A stretch of DNA of 44,037 nt from RYN-428 sp035551995 (GCA_035551995.1 DASZME010000017.1:1-44037), one strand, 5' to 3'. Positions 7,363-16,579 are shown, numbered from the stretch's first letter. Notes: generated by a model not told the origin, from the letters alone. Made by a program: numbers and translations.

Positions 7363-9174
7363 ATGCACCAAGGCGCGCGGGCTTCCACTCTTGCGGTTCT
7401 CACGATGGCGGTGGCGGGCTTCGGCCTGATCGGCTGCGGCATCAGCGATCCGCCCTCCTTCGACCCCATGGCCGTCCAAAAACAGGAGCGCGCCGCCAGC
7501 AAGGACTATCCCGACACGCCCATGTTCAATCTCCCGACGACGCTCGTCGATCTGGCCACCCAGCCGAGCGGCGCCACCGATCAAAACGAATACGAGACGC
7601 CGCGCGGCGTCATCGGGCGCCACACGCGCTTGCGCAGATCCAATCAATCCACGACCGGCCGCTCCATCACCGAAGACCTTGTCGTTCGGATGACCCTTCA
7701 GGACATCATTCAGCGCTCGGTCATCAATTCCGCCGAAGTGAGAGTTTCCGGTTTTGATCCCGCCATCGCCAAGACGCGCGTGCTGGAAGCCGAGGCGCGC
7801 TTCGACCCCACTTTCTTCACCAACGCCAAGTACGATCATCAGGATGTTCCATTTGCCGGGCAGGCGATTGAAAATCCGATTCCCAACGCCGCGGGCCAGA
7901 TCACGACCGAAATCCTGAACGTCGAACGCGGCGAAGTTTACACCTTCGAGCCGGGCGTTAAACAGCTTTTGCCCAGCGGCGGCGAGGTGTCGCTGAGTTA
8001 TCAATTTCAGTACAACTATCTTTTGCCGCAGCGGTTTTCGCTCAACCCGTACTGGGACAACCAGCTCAAGCTGCAAATTACTCAGCCGTTGTTTCGCAAC
8101 GGCGGTTTTGAAATCAACCAGGCCCGCATCACCATCGCCCGCAACGATACCCGGGTGAGCATCCTGGATTTCCGCAAGACGCTGGAAGAAAACATCGCGG
8201 AAATCGAAAAGGATTACTGGCAGGCCCAGGAAGCCGAGCAGGAAGTGTTGATTCAGGACGGGCTGCTTCGCCAGACCCGTTCGACGGCGCGGATTCTATT
8301 CGACCAGTCGATTCTCGGCGGCGCCGTCTCGCGCGTGCAGACCTCGCAGGCCCAGGCTTCCATTCGATCTCGCGAGGCGGTGCTGGTGAGGGCCCGCGCC
8401 CGGCTGCGGGACATTTCCGATGACATCAAGAAGCGCATGAACGACCCGGAATTCCCCGTTGCCGGCGAGGCGGTCATCATGCCGTTCGACGTGCCGGTTG
8501 AGCAGAAAATCGAATTTTCGGTCAAAGATCAGGTCGACACGGCGTTGTCAAATCGTCTGGAGCTGGGCCAGCAGCAGCTGCGTATCGATGATGCTTTTAT
8601 CGCGCTGAAGGTCGCGCAGAACAATCTTCTTCCGAAGGTCGATCTGACGACTTCGATTACCTTGGAGGCATTGGAAACCAACGAGGGCAGGACCTTCCAC
8701 GCCGAGTTTGAAAAAGACGGCCACGTCGGGTGGTCGATGGGCATCGCGCTGGAGATGCCGATCGGCAATCGCGAGGCCCGCGCGATTGTTCGCCGGGCGG
8801 AGCTTCAGCGTTTGCAGGCGATCGAGCAGTATCGAAATCTGGTCGATCAGGTGACGCTGGACGTGACGACCGCCGTTCGCGAGGTAAAGACCAGCTGGAA
8901 TGAAATCAGCGCTCGTCGGCAGGCGCGTTTCGCCCAGGCCGACCAATTGGGGGCCCTGGAGCAGCGCCGCGAAAATGGCGAAGCGCTGACGCCGACTTTC
9001 GTGCAGTTGGTTTTGGACGCGCAGGAGCGGTTGGCCGACGCCGAGCGCGAAGAGGCGCTTGCCGTGGCCAGTTACGAAGTCGCCATCGCCCGTTTGGAAC
9101 GGTCCAAGGGAACGCTGCTGCGATACAACAACGTGCTTCTCGGAGAAGACAAATTTTTCGGAATGGGACGATGA
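7363..9174 (+). CDS. TolC-family outer-membrane lipoprotein
   Basis: A 603-residue outer-membrane efflux factor. The N-terminus has a lipoprotein signal with lipobox LIGC (lipidated cysteine at residue 25), followed by a linker of about 100 residues. The repeated TolC/OEP helical domain then follows twice, with features such as LQDIIQRSVINSAEVR, LKLQITQPLFRNGGF and IEKDYWQAQEAEQEV. The second half begins around VDTALSNRLELGQQQLRI. Such proteins form trimeric channel-tunnels for type I or RND systems. No membrane-fusion protein or pump gene lies beside it, so its partner must be elsewhere. The start has a GGAG site eight bases upstream. The linker between lipidation site and domain is longer than usual. 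Confidence 0.9.
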   Translation: MHQGARASTLAVLTMAVAGFGLIGCGISDPPSFDPMAVQKQERAASKDYPDTPMFNLPTTLVDLATQPSGATDQNEYETPRGVIGRHTRLRRSNQSTTGRSITEDLVVRMTLQDIIQRSVINSAEVRVSGFDPAIAKTRVLEAEARFDPTFFTNAKYDHQDVPFAGQAIENPIPNAAGQITTEILNVERGEVYTFEPGVKQLLPSGGEVSLSYQFQYNYLLPQRFSLNPYWDNQLKLQITQPLFRNGGFEINQARITIARNDTRVSILDFRKTLEENIAEIEKDYWQAQEAEQEVLIQDGLLRQTRSTARILFDQSILGGAVSRVQTSQAQASIRSREAVLVRARARLRDISDDIKKRMNDPEFPVAGEAVIMPFDVPVEQKIEFSVKDQVDTALSNRLELGQQQLRIDDAFIALKVAQNNLLPKVDLTTSITLEALETNEGRTFHAEFEKDGHVGWSMGIALEMPIGNREARAIVRRAELQRLQAIEQYRNLVDQVTLDVTTAVREVKTSWNEISARRQARFAQADQLGALEQRRENGEALTPTFVQLVLDAQERLADAEREEALAVASYEVAIARLERSKGTLLRYNNVLLGEDKFFGMGR

Positions 9175-9511
9175 CTGTTCGGTCGAACGAACAGGCCCCG
9201 ACGATGTGAACCTTCATCCTTGGCCGCGCCGTGTCAAAGCGGCGCCATGGAAGAACGGTGATTGGCCGCGGTGCGGGGTTTTGATGGCGGATGTTCCGCG
9301 ACCGGCGCTCGCTACGACAATGCGTGAACCGCTGTGGGGCGGGAATCAAGGCGCACGTTTACGATCTTCTCTCAACGATATTGCACGCGCTCGGCCACGA
9401 ACGTCGCACGTTCGGCCGATCCGGTCGCGACTATCGATTAACGGATCTCGCCGGCGCCGAAGATCGTGAGACCGTCTTTGGACGAGCGCCGCAAACGGCG
9501 CCGAACCCCGC
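9175..9511. other. Gene-free stretch between convergent genes
   Basis: This is 337 bp between the stops of the TolC gene and the beta-helix gene. It has several short GC-rich palindromic stretches, but no T-tailed terminator, RNA gene or supported reading frame was recognised. Confidence 0.5.
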
Positions 9512-11983
9512 TTATTTTCCGGTTCGCCGAGCGGCTCGCATGCCTTGCATGGCCTTGGCGAAAATCTTCTTGGCCGCGCCGATGCCGGTGAAATCGGACT
9601 TGCGATGTTCCTTCAAAGAAGTCCGGTCGGCCTGAACCTGCTGCAACAGCGCAGCGATCTCCGCTTGCATTTCCGTCAGCGGGGGTTGCGGCTGCGGGGC
9701 TTGCGGATTTTTCTGCGCCCGGGCGGCGGCGCGATGCGTCGCTGAGAACTGCTTGCGAGCGGAAAAGTAAGCCGCCTTATCGCTCTTTAACGTGACATGC
9801 AGTTGCTTCATCGTCGCCTGGCGCTGGGAGATGTCCCCAACCACCGCGGCCCGATCCACCTGAACGGCCGAGGTGAGCGCGGCCAACGACGGCGACGCCG
9901 ATGTGGGGGGTGAATACGAAGCGGGAACGGCCGGCCCGTAAATAACCGCCGGCGCCGGGACGTCAGGCGGCGGCGTCGATGTCACCGGTGGCGTCGTATC
10001 GGGCGGCGTCGTCACCGGCGGCGTGGTCACTGGTGGCGTCGTCACCGGCGGCGTCGTCACCGGTGGCGTCGTCACCGGTGGCGTGGTCACTGGTGGCGTC
10101 GTAACCGGCGGTGTGGTTACTGGTGGTGTCGTAACCGGCGGTGTGGTGACTGGTGGCGTCGTGACCGGCGGTGTCGTTACGGGTGGGTCTCCGCCGTCGC
10201 TTGGCGGGATGACGCCGCCGGCGGACGTGCCGGTTCCTACCGTGCCGCTCGAGCCGGTGGCGGCGCTGGCGGCGCCTTTTCCCGAAACGCCCATGGTCGT
10301 GACATTGCCGGTGGCGGTCGCGCCCGAACCGATCCGGGCGGAACTGAGAAAAATATTGTTCGTGAGCTTCGTGCCGTTCCAGTCGCCCTTGTAGTTGCTG
10401 TAAAGCGTCTCCTGCGTTCCGTCGAGCGTGTTGTTATAGACGTTGTTGTTCTCGCTGATGTAATTGAGCTTCAGCGCGATGTCGACGTTCGAGACGATAT
10501 TGTCGTGGATGACGTAATCGTCGGAGTAGTCGTCAAGAAACAGCGCGGTTTGGCCATATCCGCCGCTGTGCATGTCGGTGATGTTGTTGTAGGCGATCAC
10601 CGTCCCGCCGCCGTTGGTTCGCACGCTGTAGATGGCGCCGGCTTCGGTGGTTTGAAGGCCGATGTCATAGAGCTTGTTGTAGAGGATTTGGAGCTTTTGG
10701 CCGTCGTGCTTGATGCCGTCGCGGCCGGTGTTGTAGATCGTGTTATGGTCGATCTCGACGTTGGAAGCGACGTCGCGAATGGCGGCGGCGTCGCCGGCGC
10801 TGGTGTCGACGTCGTGGATGATGTTGTTCGTGACCCGCGAGCCGGCGCCGTCGATGTATACGCCGTCGCCGGGACTGTCCGCGATCACGCTGTTTTCCAG
10901 CAGGTCGTCGGAGCCGTTGAGCAGCACGCCGCTATTGGTCGGCACCGACCACCCCCTCGGGAGGCTCAGGAACTGGCTTGGGTAATCGACGTTCAGATGA
11001 TTGAGGACGATGGATGACGACGAGCCGTTCGTCGAGACCGTCGCTGCGACGATCGCGATGTTTTGCACCGTGATATGCGATACCCCGTTGAGGTTGAACG
11101 CGTCGGCGCGCTTTTTGGCGGCCACGCTGTCGGAGTTGGGATTATTGCCGGACGGCGTCCAGAGATAGACTTTGCCGCTGGAGTCGGCATAAAACTCGCC
11201 GGGGGCAGTGAGCGCCTTGAGCGTTCCGGTGAGGTAAAAGCCGTTGCCTTTGGTCGGCAGCTCGTATGAATTCCCTGGCGTATAGCTGAACGTAATTTGT
11301 CCCGGCGACGAACTGGTAACGGTTCCCGTCTGCGCGGTCCACGCCTGCCCGGGCAGAATATGAATGACCGCGCCGACCCAATAGCCGGAGGACTGGCTCA
11401 ATGAAGGATCATGAATCGTCGCCGAATTTTTGCCGACCGTCACGCTCGAGGCATGCTCGAGGTTCGGCTTGGAGAGATTGGTCGAAGCCGGGAAGCGGGC
11501 TTCGTTGACGTACTGGCCGTTGACAAAGAGCTGATTATTTCCTTCGCCGAGATTGGTGGAGAGTTGCGATTCGTAGATATCGCCGGTGTCGAGGGTCCAG
11601 TTGGTCAACGGGCTGGCGCCGCTGACGGTGACGGCTTCTCCGTTGTAGGCTTCGTAGACGATCGGATTGGCGGCGGAGCCGGAATTTTTGGGCGTGACGG
11701 TTTCGTCGTAGACGCCGCCGCGAATCTCGACATGATCTCCCGCCTGGGCCACGTCGGCGGCGGCTTGAATAGTCTTGAAGGGGTTGGCCTGGTTGCCGGC
11801 GTTGTCGTCCGATCCCGAGGTGGCCACAAACCACGTCGTGGAGAGCATCCGGCGATCTTCCAGTTTTTCCACCGCGATGGCCGCCGCCGCTCGGGCGATC
11901 TTGCGCCGGCCGGGCTGCTCGAGAGTGTTCTGACGTCGTCCGCGGGACAAGCGTCCCGACGTTCCAACAAACCTTTTGAGCAT
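9512..11983 (-). CDS. LEPR-XLL-type exported parallel beta-helix protein with TTPPV stalk
   Basis: An 823-residue protein. Residues 1-40 are strongly basic. Residues 41-48 read LEDRRMLS, a LEPR-XLL-type motif typical of the N-terminus of planctomycete exported proteins. From about 50 a DUF1565-like start (FVATSGSDDNAGNQANPF) leads into a right-handed parallel beta-helix to about 560, with runs such as VSNVEIDHNTIYNTG. About 14 Thr-Thr-Pro-Pro-Val units (roughly 598-668) form a stalk. The last 130 residues are basic and helical, possibly coiled coil. Beta-helix proteins of this kind often bind or cleave polysaccharide, but no catalytic residues could be identified. The start at 11983 has a GGAG site eight bases upstream. 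A long open frame opposite the stalk is a reflection of the repeat. Confidence 0.85.
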   Translation of the reverse strand: MLKRFVGTSGRLSRGRRQNTLEQPGRRKIARAAAAIAVEKLEDRRMLSTTWFVATSGSDDNAGNQANPFKTIQAAADVAQAGDHVEIRGGVYDETVTPKNSGSAANPIVYEAYNGEAVTVSGASPLTNWTLDTGDIYESQLSTNLGEGNNQLFVNGQYVNEARFPASTNLSKPNLEHASSVTVGKNSATIHDPSLSQSSGYWVGAVIHILPGQAWTAQTGTVTSSSPGQITFSYTPGNSYELPTKGNGFYLTGTLKALTAPGEFYADSSGKVYLWTPSGNNPNSDSVAAKKRADAFNLNGVSHITVQNIAIVAATVSTNGSSSSIVLNHLNVDYPSQFLSLPRGWSVPTNSGVLLNGSDDLLENSVIADSPGDGVYIDGAGSRVTNNIIHDVDTSAGDAAAIRDVASNVEIDHNTIYNTGRDGIKHDGQKLQILYNKLYDIGLQTTEAGAIYSVRTNGGGTVIAYNNITDMHSGGYGQTALFLDDYSDDYVIHDNIVSNVDIALKLNYISENNNVYNNTLDGTQETLYSNYKGDWNGTKLTNNIFLSSARIGSGATATGNVTTMGVSGKGAASAATGSSGTVGTGTSAGGVIPPSDGGDPPVTTPPVTTPPVTTPPVTTPPVTTPPVTTPPVTTPPVTTPPVTTPPVTTPPVTTPPVTTPPDTTPPVTSTPPPDVPAPAVIYGPAVPASYSPPTSASPSLAALTSAVQVDRAAVVGDISQRQATMKQLHVTLKSDKAAYFSARKQFSATHRAAARAQKNPQAPQPQPPLTEMQAEIAALLQQVQADRTSLKEHRKSDFTGIGAAKKIFAKAMQGMRAARRTGK
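9981..10188 (-). repeat. 15-bp coding tandem repeat (TTPPV stalk)
   Basis: About 14 copies of a 15-bp unit, read on the plus strand as GTCACCGGTGGCGTC with synonymous changes, mostly C/T or C/G at wobble positions. On the minus strand it encodes repeated Val-Thr-Thr-Pro-Pro. The near-uniform unit with silent variation suggests expansion by slippage or recombination under selection for the peptide, so copy number may vary between strains. Confidence 0.9.
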
Positions 11984-12293
11984 TACGCAGTCTCCAGGCC
12001 AACGAAACGCCGATAGTGTCGGCGGTATACGTAACCGCCGTAATTCGTACAACTTGTATCAACAGATTGCCGCCAGTTACCCGCAAGGCCGTTTCTGGCG
12101 CGCCCGTGTGACGACCCCTCAAAGTCACCAACGAACGCAAACGACCAAGGCTGGCGGATCACCCTTTGACAGGCGATAACAAACCGGACTATAGATGTGC
12201 ATCACGATCGTTCAATACGAAATGAGCTAAAAAAAATAAAAAAATTAAAGTTTCCGTCGTAAGACGAAAACCGACTTTGGAGCGTTCCCGCCG
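11984..12293. promoter_or_regulatory. Divergent intergenic region
   Basis: About 310 bp separates the divergent starts of the beta-helix gene and the DUF3634-like gene. It ends in an AT-rich tract (poly-A interrupted by T, about 12229-12252), well below the local GC level, followed by a small CGTC/GACG hairpin at about 12257-12268. Promoters for both flanking genes should lie here, but no sequence matches a -35/-10 pair well enough to mark. Confidence 0.4.
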
Positions 12294-12677
12294 ATGCCCT
12301 GGCCCCTGATCCATACTTCCATCGCTCTATTCATCGCGCTGTCAAACGATCAGGGGAATTCGCCGTGGTATGGTAGCCTGATGGCGGCGTTGGGTGTCGC
12401 GTCGCTGGGTTGGCTGGGTTTTCACGCATGGCACAACAAAGATGATTTTCGCATCACGGTGCGCCGCGGAAAGGTCCGTTTTCACGGACGATTGCCGCGT
12501 GGACAGCGGGGGCGAATCGTCGATTTTCTGCTTCGCGACGTCGCCCCGTCCGCAACCGTGCGCGTGATCGGCAACTGGGCTGGCCAGGGCGTTCTTAAAG
12601 TATCGGTGCAGGGCGCCCTTTCGCCCGGCGATCGTCAGCGCATTCGGAATTTTATGAAGCTCACGCTGAAGGGATGA
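12294..12677 (+). CDS. DUF3634-like small membrane-anchored protein
   Basis: A 127-residue protein with an N-terminal hydrophobic region (LMAALGVASLGWLGFHAW) and a basic cytoplasmic domain. The order FRITVRRGKVRFHGRLP, then a central helix, then LSPGDRQRIRNFMKL at the end resembles the uncharacterised DUF3634 family. That assignment is from pattern memory and is moderate. The gene is nine bases from the next small gene and probably co-transcribed with it. Function unknown. Confidence 0.7.
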   Translation: MPWPLIHTSIALFIALSNDQGNSPWYGSLMAALGVASLGWLGFHAWHNKDDFRITVRRGKVRFHGRLPRGQRGRIVDFLLRDVAPSATVRVIGNWAGQGVLKVSVQGALSPGDRQRIRNFMKLTLKG

Positions 12678-12686
12678 CTTACGGCG

Positions 12687-12875
12687 ATGGTGCGCATTCG
12701 CGAAATTCTCGATCCGGAACTCCGCCGGCGAATCGTGGTCGCGCTTGCCGAGCGACGCGGCTGCTCGGCGGCGGCGATTCCGGATTGGTTTGAACTCGAC
12801 GACGCCGATTTTGTCGATCTGCTGAATGACCTGCGCGATGATTCGGATCTCGATCGCTATGACTCGCGGCAATGA
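12687..12875 (+). CDS. Small acidic protein of unknown function
   Basis: A 62-residue protein with a basic N-terminal helix (MVRIREILDPELRRRIV) and a very acidic C-terminus rich in Asp and Leu (DLLNDLRDDSDLDRYD). No family was recognised. It follows the DUF3634-like gene by nine bases and has no ribosome site of its own, which suggests translational coupling. It may be a partner or regulator of the preceding membrane protein. Confidence 0.55.
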   Translation: MVRIREILDPELRRRIVVALAERRGCSAAAIPDWFELDDADFVDLLNDLRDDSDLDRYDSRQ

Positions 12876-12969
12876 TCGGCGCCTTCCGGAAAACGCGTAA
12901 GCCAGCGAATGAGAGAGGAAAAACAGCAGAGGCGCGTAGCCGGTCTCGGCTTTAGTCGGCGGTTCCCCG

Positions 12970-14028
12970 TCACGGTTGCCTTGTCTTTGCAATCCGCGAC
13001 GACATCGTCGCCGTTACAAGCTGCCCGCACGCCGCCGCGATGTCATTGCCGAGCGAGAAGCGCAGGGTGGTTTTGAAACCCGCGGCCTTCAGTGTATCGG
13101 CAAATGTCTGGCGCGTCGCGCGATCGCTGCCGACCAGTTGATCGGCGTCGCCGATCGCATTAAACGGAATCAGGTTTACGTGGACGTTGAGCCCGCGGAG
13201 CCAGCCGATTAATTCGCCCGCGTCCTCCGTCGAATCGTTCACGCCGGCCAGCATGAGGTATTCGATCATGACCCTGGCGCCGAACGCGCGATTGATTTCC
13301 GCGATCGTGCCGCGGAGTTGATCGAGCGAATATTTTTTGGCCAACGGAATCAGTCGCTCTCGAACAGGTTGCCGCACGCTGTGCAGGCTGATCGCGAGAT
13401 TGACGGCCGGGAACCGCTCGGCACATCGCAACATCGCGTCGGCGATCCCGACGGTCGAAACCAGAATTTTTTTTGGCGAATGGTGAAACAGTTTCGGCGA
13501 TATCAGCGCGTCCAACGCCTGAAAGAGATTTTTCTCGTTATGGAACGGTTCGCCCATGCCCATGAAAACGATATTGCGAATCGTTCTTTTTTCGGCGGTC
13601 ACTATTCGGCCCGCCAGGAGAAGTTGGTCAAGGATTTCGTCGGTCGAGAGATTTCGGGACAGACCCATTTTTCCGGTGGCGCAAAACTCGCATGCGGCGG
13701 CGCACCCGACCTGGCTGGAAACGCACAAAGTCGTGCGGCCGGTGGCCAGCCGAAGAATCACCGATTCGATCAGCAGGCCATCGGACGTACGGAAAAGCAA
13801 TTTGGTGGCGCCGTCGGTCGAAGAGTCAAACCGATCGAATGGTCGCAAGGCTTGCGGCGCCACGCGCAGGGCGGCGGGAAAGCCGCGGAGGGCCGAGTCG
13901 GCGTCAATGAATTTCTTCAGCAAGTCGTTTCGCAACGTCCGGACGCGGCGCGGGTCCAGACGCAAGCCGCGTTGCAGCCGATCCAATCCGCAGAGGTCGT
14001 AGACGCTGATTGGCTGATCCGTATGCAC
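12970..14028 (-). CDS. rlmN: 23S rRNA (adenine-2503-C2)-methyltransferase
   Basis: A 352-residue radical-SAM enzyme that methylates C2 of A2503 in 23S rRNA (and A37 of some tRNAs). The iron-sulphur motif CX3CX2C is at Cys109, Cys113 and Cys116 (VGCAAACEFCATG). FMGMGEPFHN follows, as does VNLAISLHS. The catalytic C-terminal cysteine is in NDIAAACGQL. The N-terminal helical domain is present, and length is typical. The start is GTG at 14028 with GAGG five bases upstream. The gene is transcribed away from the hydrolase gene, with about 290 bp between them. Confidence 0.96.
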   Translation of the reverse strand: MHTDQPISVYDLCGLDRLQRGLRLDPRRVRTLRNDLLKKFIDADSALRGFPAALRVAPQALRPFDRFDSSTDGATKLLFRTSDGLLIESVILRLATGRTTLCVSSQVGCAAACEFCATGKMGLSRNLSTDEILDQLLLAGRIVTAEKRTIRNIVFMGMGEPFHNEKNLFQALDALISPKLFHHSPKKILVSTVGIADAMLRCAERFPAVNLAISLHSVRQPVRERLIPLAKKYSLDQLRGTIAEINRAFGARVMIEYLMLAGVNDSTEDAGELIGWLRGLNVHVNLIPFNAIGDADQLVGSDRATRQTFADTLKAAGFKTTLRFSLGNDIAAACGQLVTATMSSRIAKTRQP

Positions 14029-14317
14029 GCAGTCCTCGGTATCGCATTAACCGTTCTTGTCCTGGCCCACCGCTCAGTATAGAGAATTCGCATTGGCGAT
14101 CGGCGCGCAACGCCGCGTTTTTTTCGGGCGCAACGTCAAATCCTCCATGAACGGGCCAAAAGAGATCGCCGCCGGAGGATCATAATTCGGCGCCGGCCTT
14201 TCTATCGCAAATCGCCCCTCCCAATTACTCTTGTTCACGCTACGATGCAACCCGCGGAGCCCGCTGTTTGAATGGGACTCGTGATTGGCCGTACCTGAAT
14301 CGCACGAAAGGAACGCA
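14029..14317. promoter_or_regulatory. Divergent intergenic region rlmN / dienelactone hydrolase
   Basis: This is 289 bp between divergent starts. It should contain promoters for both genes, but no convincing -35/-10 pair, operator or RNA structure was identified. Confidence 0.35.
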
Positions 14318-15157
14318 ATGAAAATATCCGCGTTGGCGCCGTCGCTCCTGATGGTGATGTTCGCTCAGCCGCTCGTTTTCGCCGCGGAATCCGGTTCCTT
14401 GCCGCCGGGCGAGAAGGAAGCCAAGGCAACGCTCGATAAGTCGCCGCGACATGGAGAGTGGCTCGATATTGGGGTGCCCGCGAGCAAGACGCCTTTGAAA
14501 TCATACATTGTTTATCCCGAGCGCAAGGATAAAGCGCCGGTGGTGATCGTCATCCACGAAATTTTCGGCCAGACGGATTGGATTCGTTCGGTGGCCGACC
14601 AGTTGGCGGCCGACGGATTCATCGCCATCGCGCCCGATCTTCTCAGCGGGCATGGGAAAGATGGCGGCGGGACCGATTCCTACGGCGGCCGGGACGACGT
14701 CATCAAAGCCATTCGCGGCCTCAAGGCGCCTGAGGTGACGGCGGACCTGAACGCGGTGCGCGAGTATGGGCTGAAGCTCCCCGCCGCCAGCGAAAAATCG
14801 GCGACCGTGGGCTTTTGCTGGGGCGGCGGACAAAGTTTCGCCTATGCCGTCAGTCAGCCGGAACTCAATGCCGCCGTCGTCTATTACGGAACGCCCCCGT
14901 CTGCCGATGAAATGGCGAAGATCAAGGCGCCGGTGCTTGGTCTTTACGGCGGCAATGACGCCCGCGTCACGAGTACGGTCGAACCTACGACGGCTGAGAT
15001 GAAAAAATTGGACAAGGCCTACACGCCGCATGTGTTCGAGGGAGCCGGCCACGGATTTCTCCGAGCGCAGGATGGCCAGAACGGCGCCAACCTCAAAGCC
15101 GCCGAGTCGGCATGGCCGCAGACGATCGCGTTCCTGAAGAAACATACTTCAGGATGA
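14318..15157 (+). CDS. Exported dienelactone-hydrolase-family protein
   Basis: A 279-residue alpha/beta hydrolase with an N-terminal signal peptide (LLMVMFAQPLVFAAES). The triad of the family is visible: nucleophile cysteine in VGFCWGGGQS, aspartate in YGGNDARV and histidine in GAGHGFLR. The oxyanion segment VIVIHEIFGQTDWIR is typical. Cytoplasmic relatives open dienelactones in chlorocatechol breakdown, but exported planctomycete members are uncharacterised and may act on other esters. The start at 14318 fits the signal peptide and a GAAAGGA ribosome site; a longer frame to 14285 is unlikely. Confidence 0.9.
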   Translation: MKISALAPSLLMVMFAQPLVFAAESGSLPPGEKEAKATLDKSPRHGEWLDIGVPASKTPLKSYIVYPERKDKAPVVIVIHEIFGQTDWIRSVADQLAADGFIAIAPDLLSGHGKDGGGTDSYGGRDDVIKAIRGLKAPEVTADLNAVREYGLKLPAASEKSATVGFCWGGGQSFAYAVSQPELNAAVVYYGTPPSADEMAKIKAPVLGLYGGNDARVTSTVEPTTAEMKKLDKAYTPHVFEGAGHGFLRAQDGQNGANLKAAESAWPQTIAFLKKHTSG

Positions 15158-15250
15158 AATCGATCGCTCCATGAACGAGATTCTTGCGCCCGACGCGACG
15201 CGTATCGAATGCGATCGCGCCGTTTTTCAACTTCGACTTGAGATTTACCG

Positions 15251-16579
15251 ATGGCCGAACTCACCGAACGATCCACCGCGAATTCACAGGCTGCGTTTTT
15301 GAAGTCGCAGCAATATATGCCCGGCGGAGTCAGCTCGCCGGTGCGCGCCTTTAAGGCCGTGGGGGGAACCCCCCTGTTCATCCGCCAGGCGGAAGGATGC
15401 GTCATTGACGATATCGACGCGAACGCCTACATCGACTATGTCGCCAGCTACGGCCCGATGATCGCGGGCCACGCCAATGAGCGGGTGGTCGCGGCCCTCT
15501 CGAAAGCGATCGGCCGCGGCACCAGTTTCGGAGCGCCGACCGAAGCCGAAACGCAATTGGCGCAAGTGATCGTCTCGGCCCTGCCGGCCGTTGAAATGGT
15601 TCGCTTCGTCAACAGCGGAACCGAAGCCGCCATGAGCGCGATCCGCCTCGCCCGCGCGGCCACGAAGCGCGATCTGATCGTCAAGTGCATCGGCTGCTAT
15701 CATGGCCACATCGACGGCCTCCTTGTACAGGCCGGCAGCGGCGCCCTCACGCTCGGCGCCCCGAGCAGTCCCGGCATTCCGCGATCCGTGGCCGAAAATA
15801 CCCTGCTGGTTCATTACAACGACCTCCCCGGCGCCAAGGCGCTTTTTGAAAAGCACGGCGACGCCGTCGCGTGCTTCATCGTCGAACCGGTCGCGGGAAA
15901 CATGGGCGTCGTCCCCCCCGGCGACGGATATTTGCAGGGCCTTCGCGAACTATGCGATCGCCACGGCGCCCTGCTGCTCTTTGACGAAGTGATGACCGGC
16001 TTCCGCGTCGCGTGGGGAGGAGCGCAAGTCCGCTACGACATCCGTCCCGATCTCACCTGTCTCGGAAAAGTGATCGGCGGCGGGCTTCCGTGCGCCGCGT
16101 ACGGCGGATCAAAAAAAGTGATGGAGCTGATCAGCCCGTCGGGCAGCGTGTATCAAGCCGGCACCCTCAGCGGCAATCCGCTCGCCATGGCCGGCGGATT
16201 GGCGACCCTGGAAATCATGCAGGAGCCACTCGCGTACGAAGCGCTCGAACGGCGCAGCGCCGCGTTGGCCGAGGGCCTGATCAACGCCGCCCAGGCCAGC
16301 GACGTTCCGATCGCCGTCAACCGCGTCGGCTCGATGCTCACGCCGTTCTTCATAAAGAACCACGCCGACAACGTCACCAATTTCGCCGAGGCGACCGCGG
16401 GCGATACGCAGGCGTACGCGACGTTCTTCCACGCCATGCTCGACAACGGCGTTTACCTTGCGCCTTCGCAATATGAGGCGATGTTCGTCGGCCTCGCCCA
16501 TACCGACGGGCATATCGAGAAGACCATCGCGGCCGCGGAAAAAGCCTTCGCCGCCGTGCGAGACGCCCGCGGCCGCTGA
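15251..16579 (+). CDS. hemL: Glutamate-1-semialdehyde 2,1-aminomutase
   Basis: A 442-residue PLP enzyme converting glutamate-1-semialdehyde to 5-aminolevulinate in the C5 route of tetrapyrrole synthesis. Features: MPGGVSSPVRAFKAVGG near the N-terminus, VRFVNSGTEAAMSAIRLAR, CYHGHIDG, the metal/PLP region LLLFDEVMTGFRVAWGG, and the PLP lysine in LGKVIGGGLP (Lys273). QAGTLSGNPLAMAGG follows. Length is normal. It shows that the organism makes haem precursors from glutamyl-tRNA. A hairpin-plus-T terminator lies about 45 bp after the stop. Confidence 0.97.
   Translation: MAELTERSTANSQAAFLKSQQYMPGGVSSPVRAFKAVGGTPLFIRQAEGCVIDDIDANAYIDYVASYGPMIAGHANERVVAALSKAIGRGTSFGAPTEAETQLAQVIVSALPAVEMVRFVNSGTEAAMSAIRLARAATKRDLIVKCIGCYHGHIDGLLVQAGSGALTLGAPSSPGIPRSVAENTLLVHYNDLPGAKALFEKHGDAVACFIVEPVAGNMGVVPPGDGYLQGLRELCDRHGALLLFDEVMTGFRVAWGGAQVRYDIRPDLTCLGKVIGGGLPCAAYGGSKKVMELISPSGSVYQAGTLSGNPLAMAGGLATLEIMQEPLAYEALERRSAALAEGLINAAQASDVPIAVNRVGSMLTPFFIKNHADNVTNFAEATAGDTQAYATFFHAMLDNGVYLAPSQYEAMFVGLAHTDGHIEKTIAAAEKAFAAVRDARGR

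Noticed and set aside
9175..9511. A tRNA or small RNA in the gap after the TolC gene
   Set aside because: No cloverleaf arms or TTC loop could be arranged, and no promoter or terminator pair was seen.
10023..10394. A plus-strand frame of repeated VTGGV units
   Set aside because: It is the reverse of the TTPPV coding repeat and carries no start signal or other domain.
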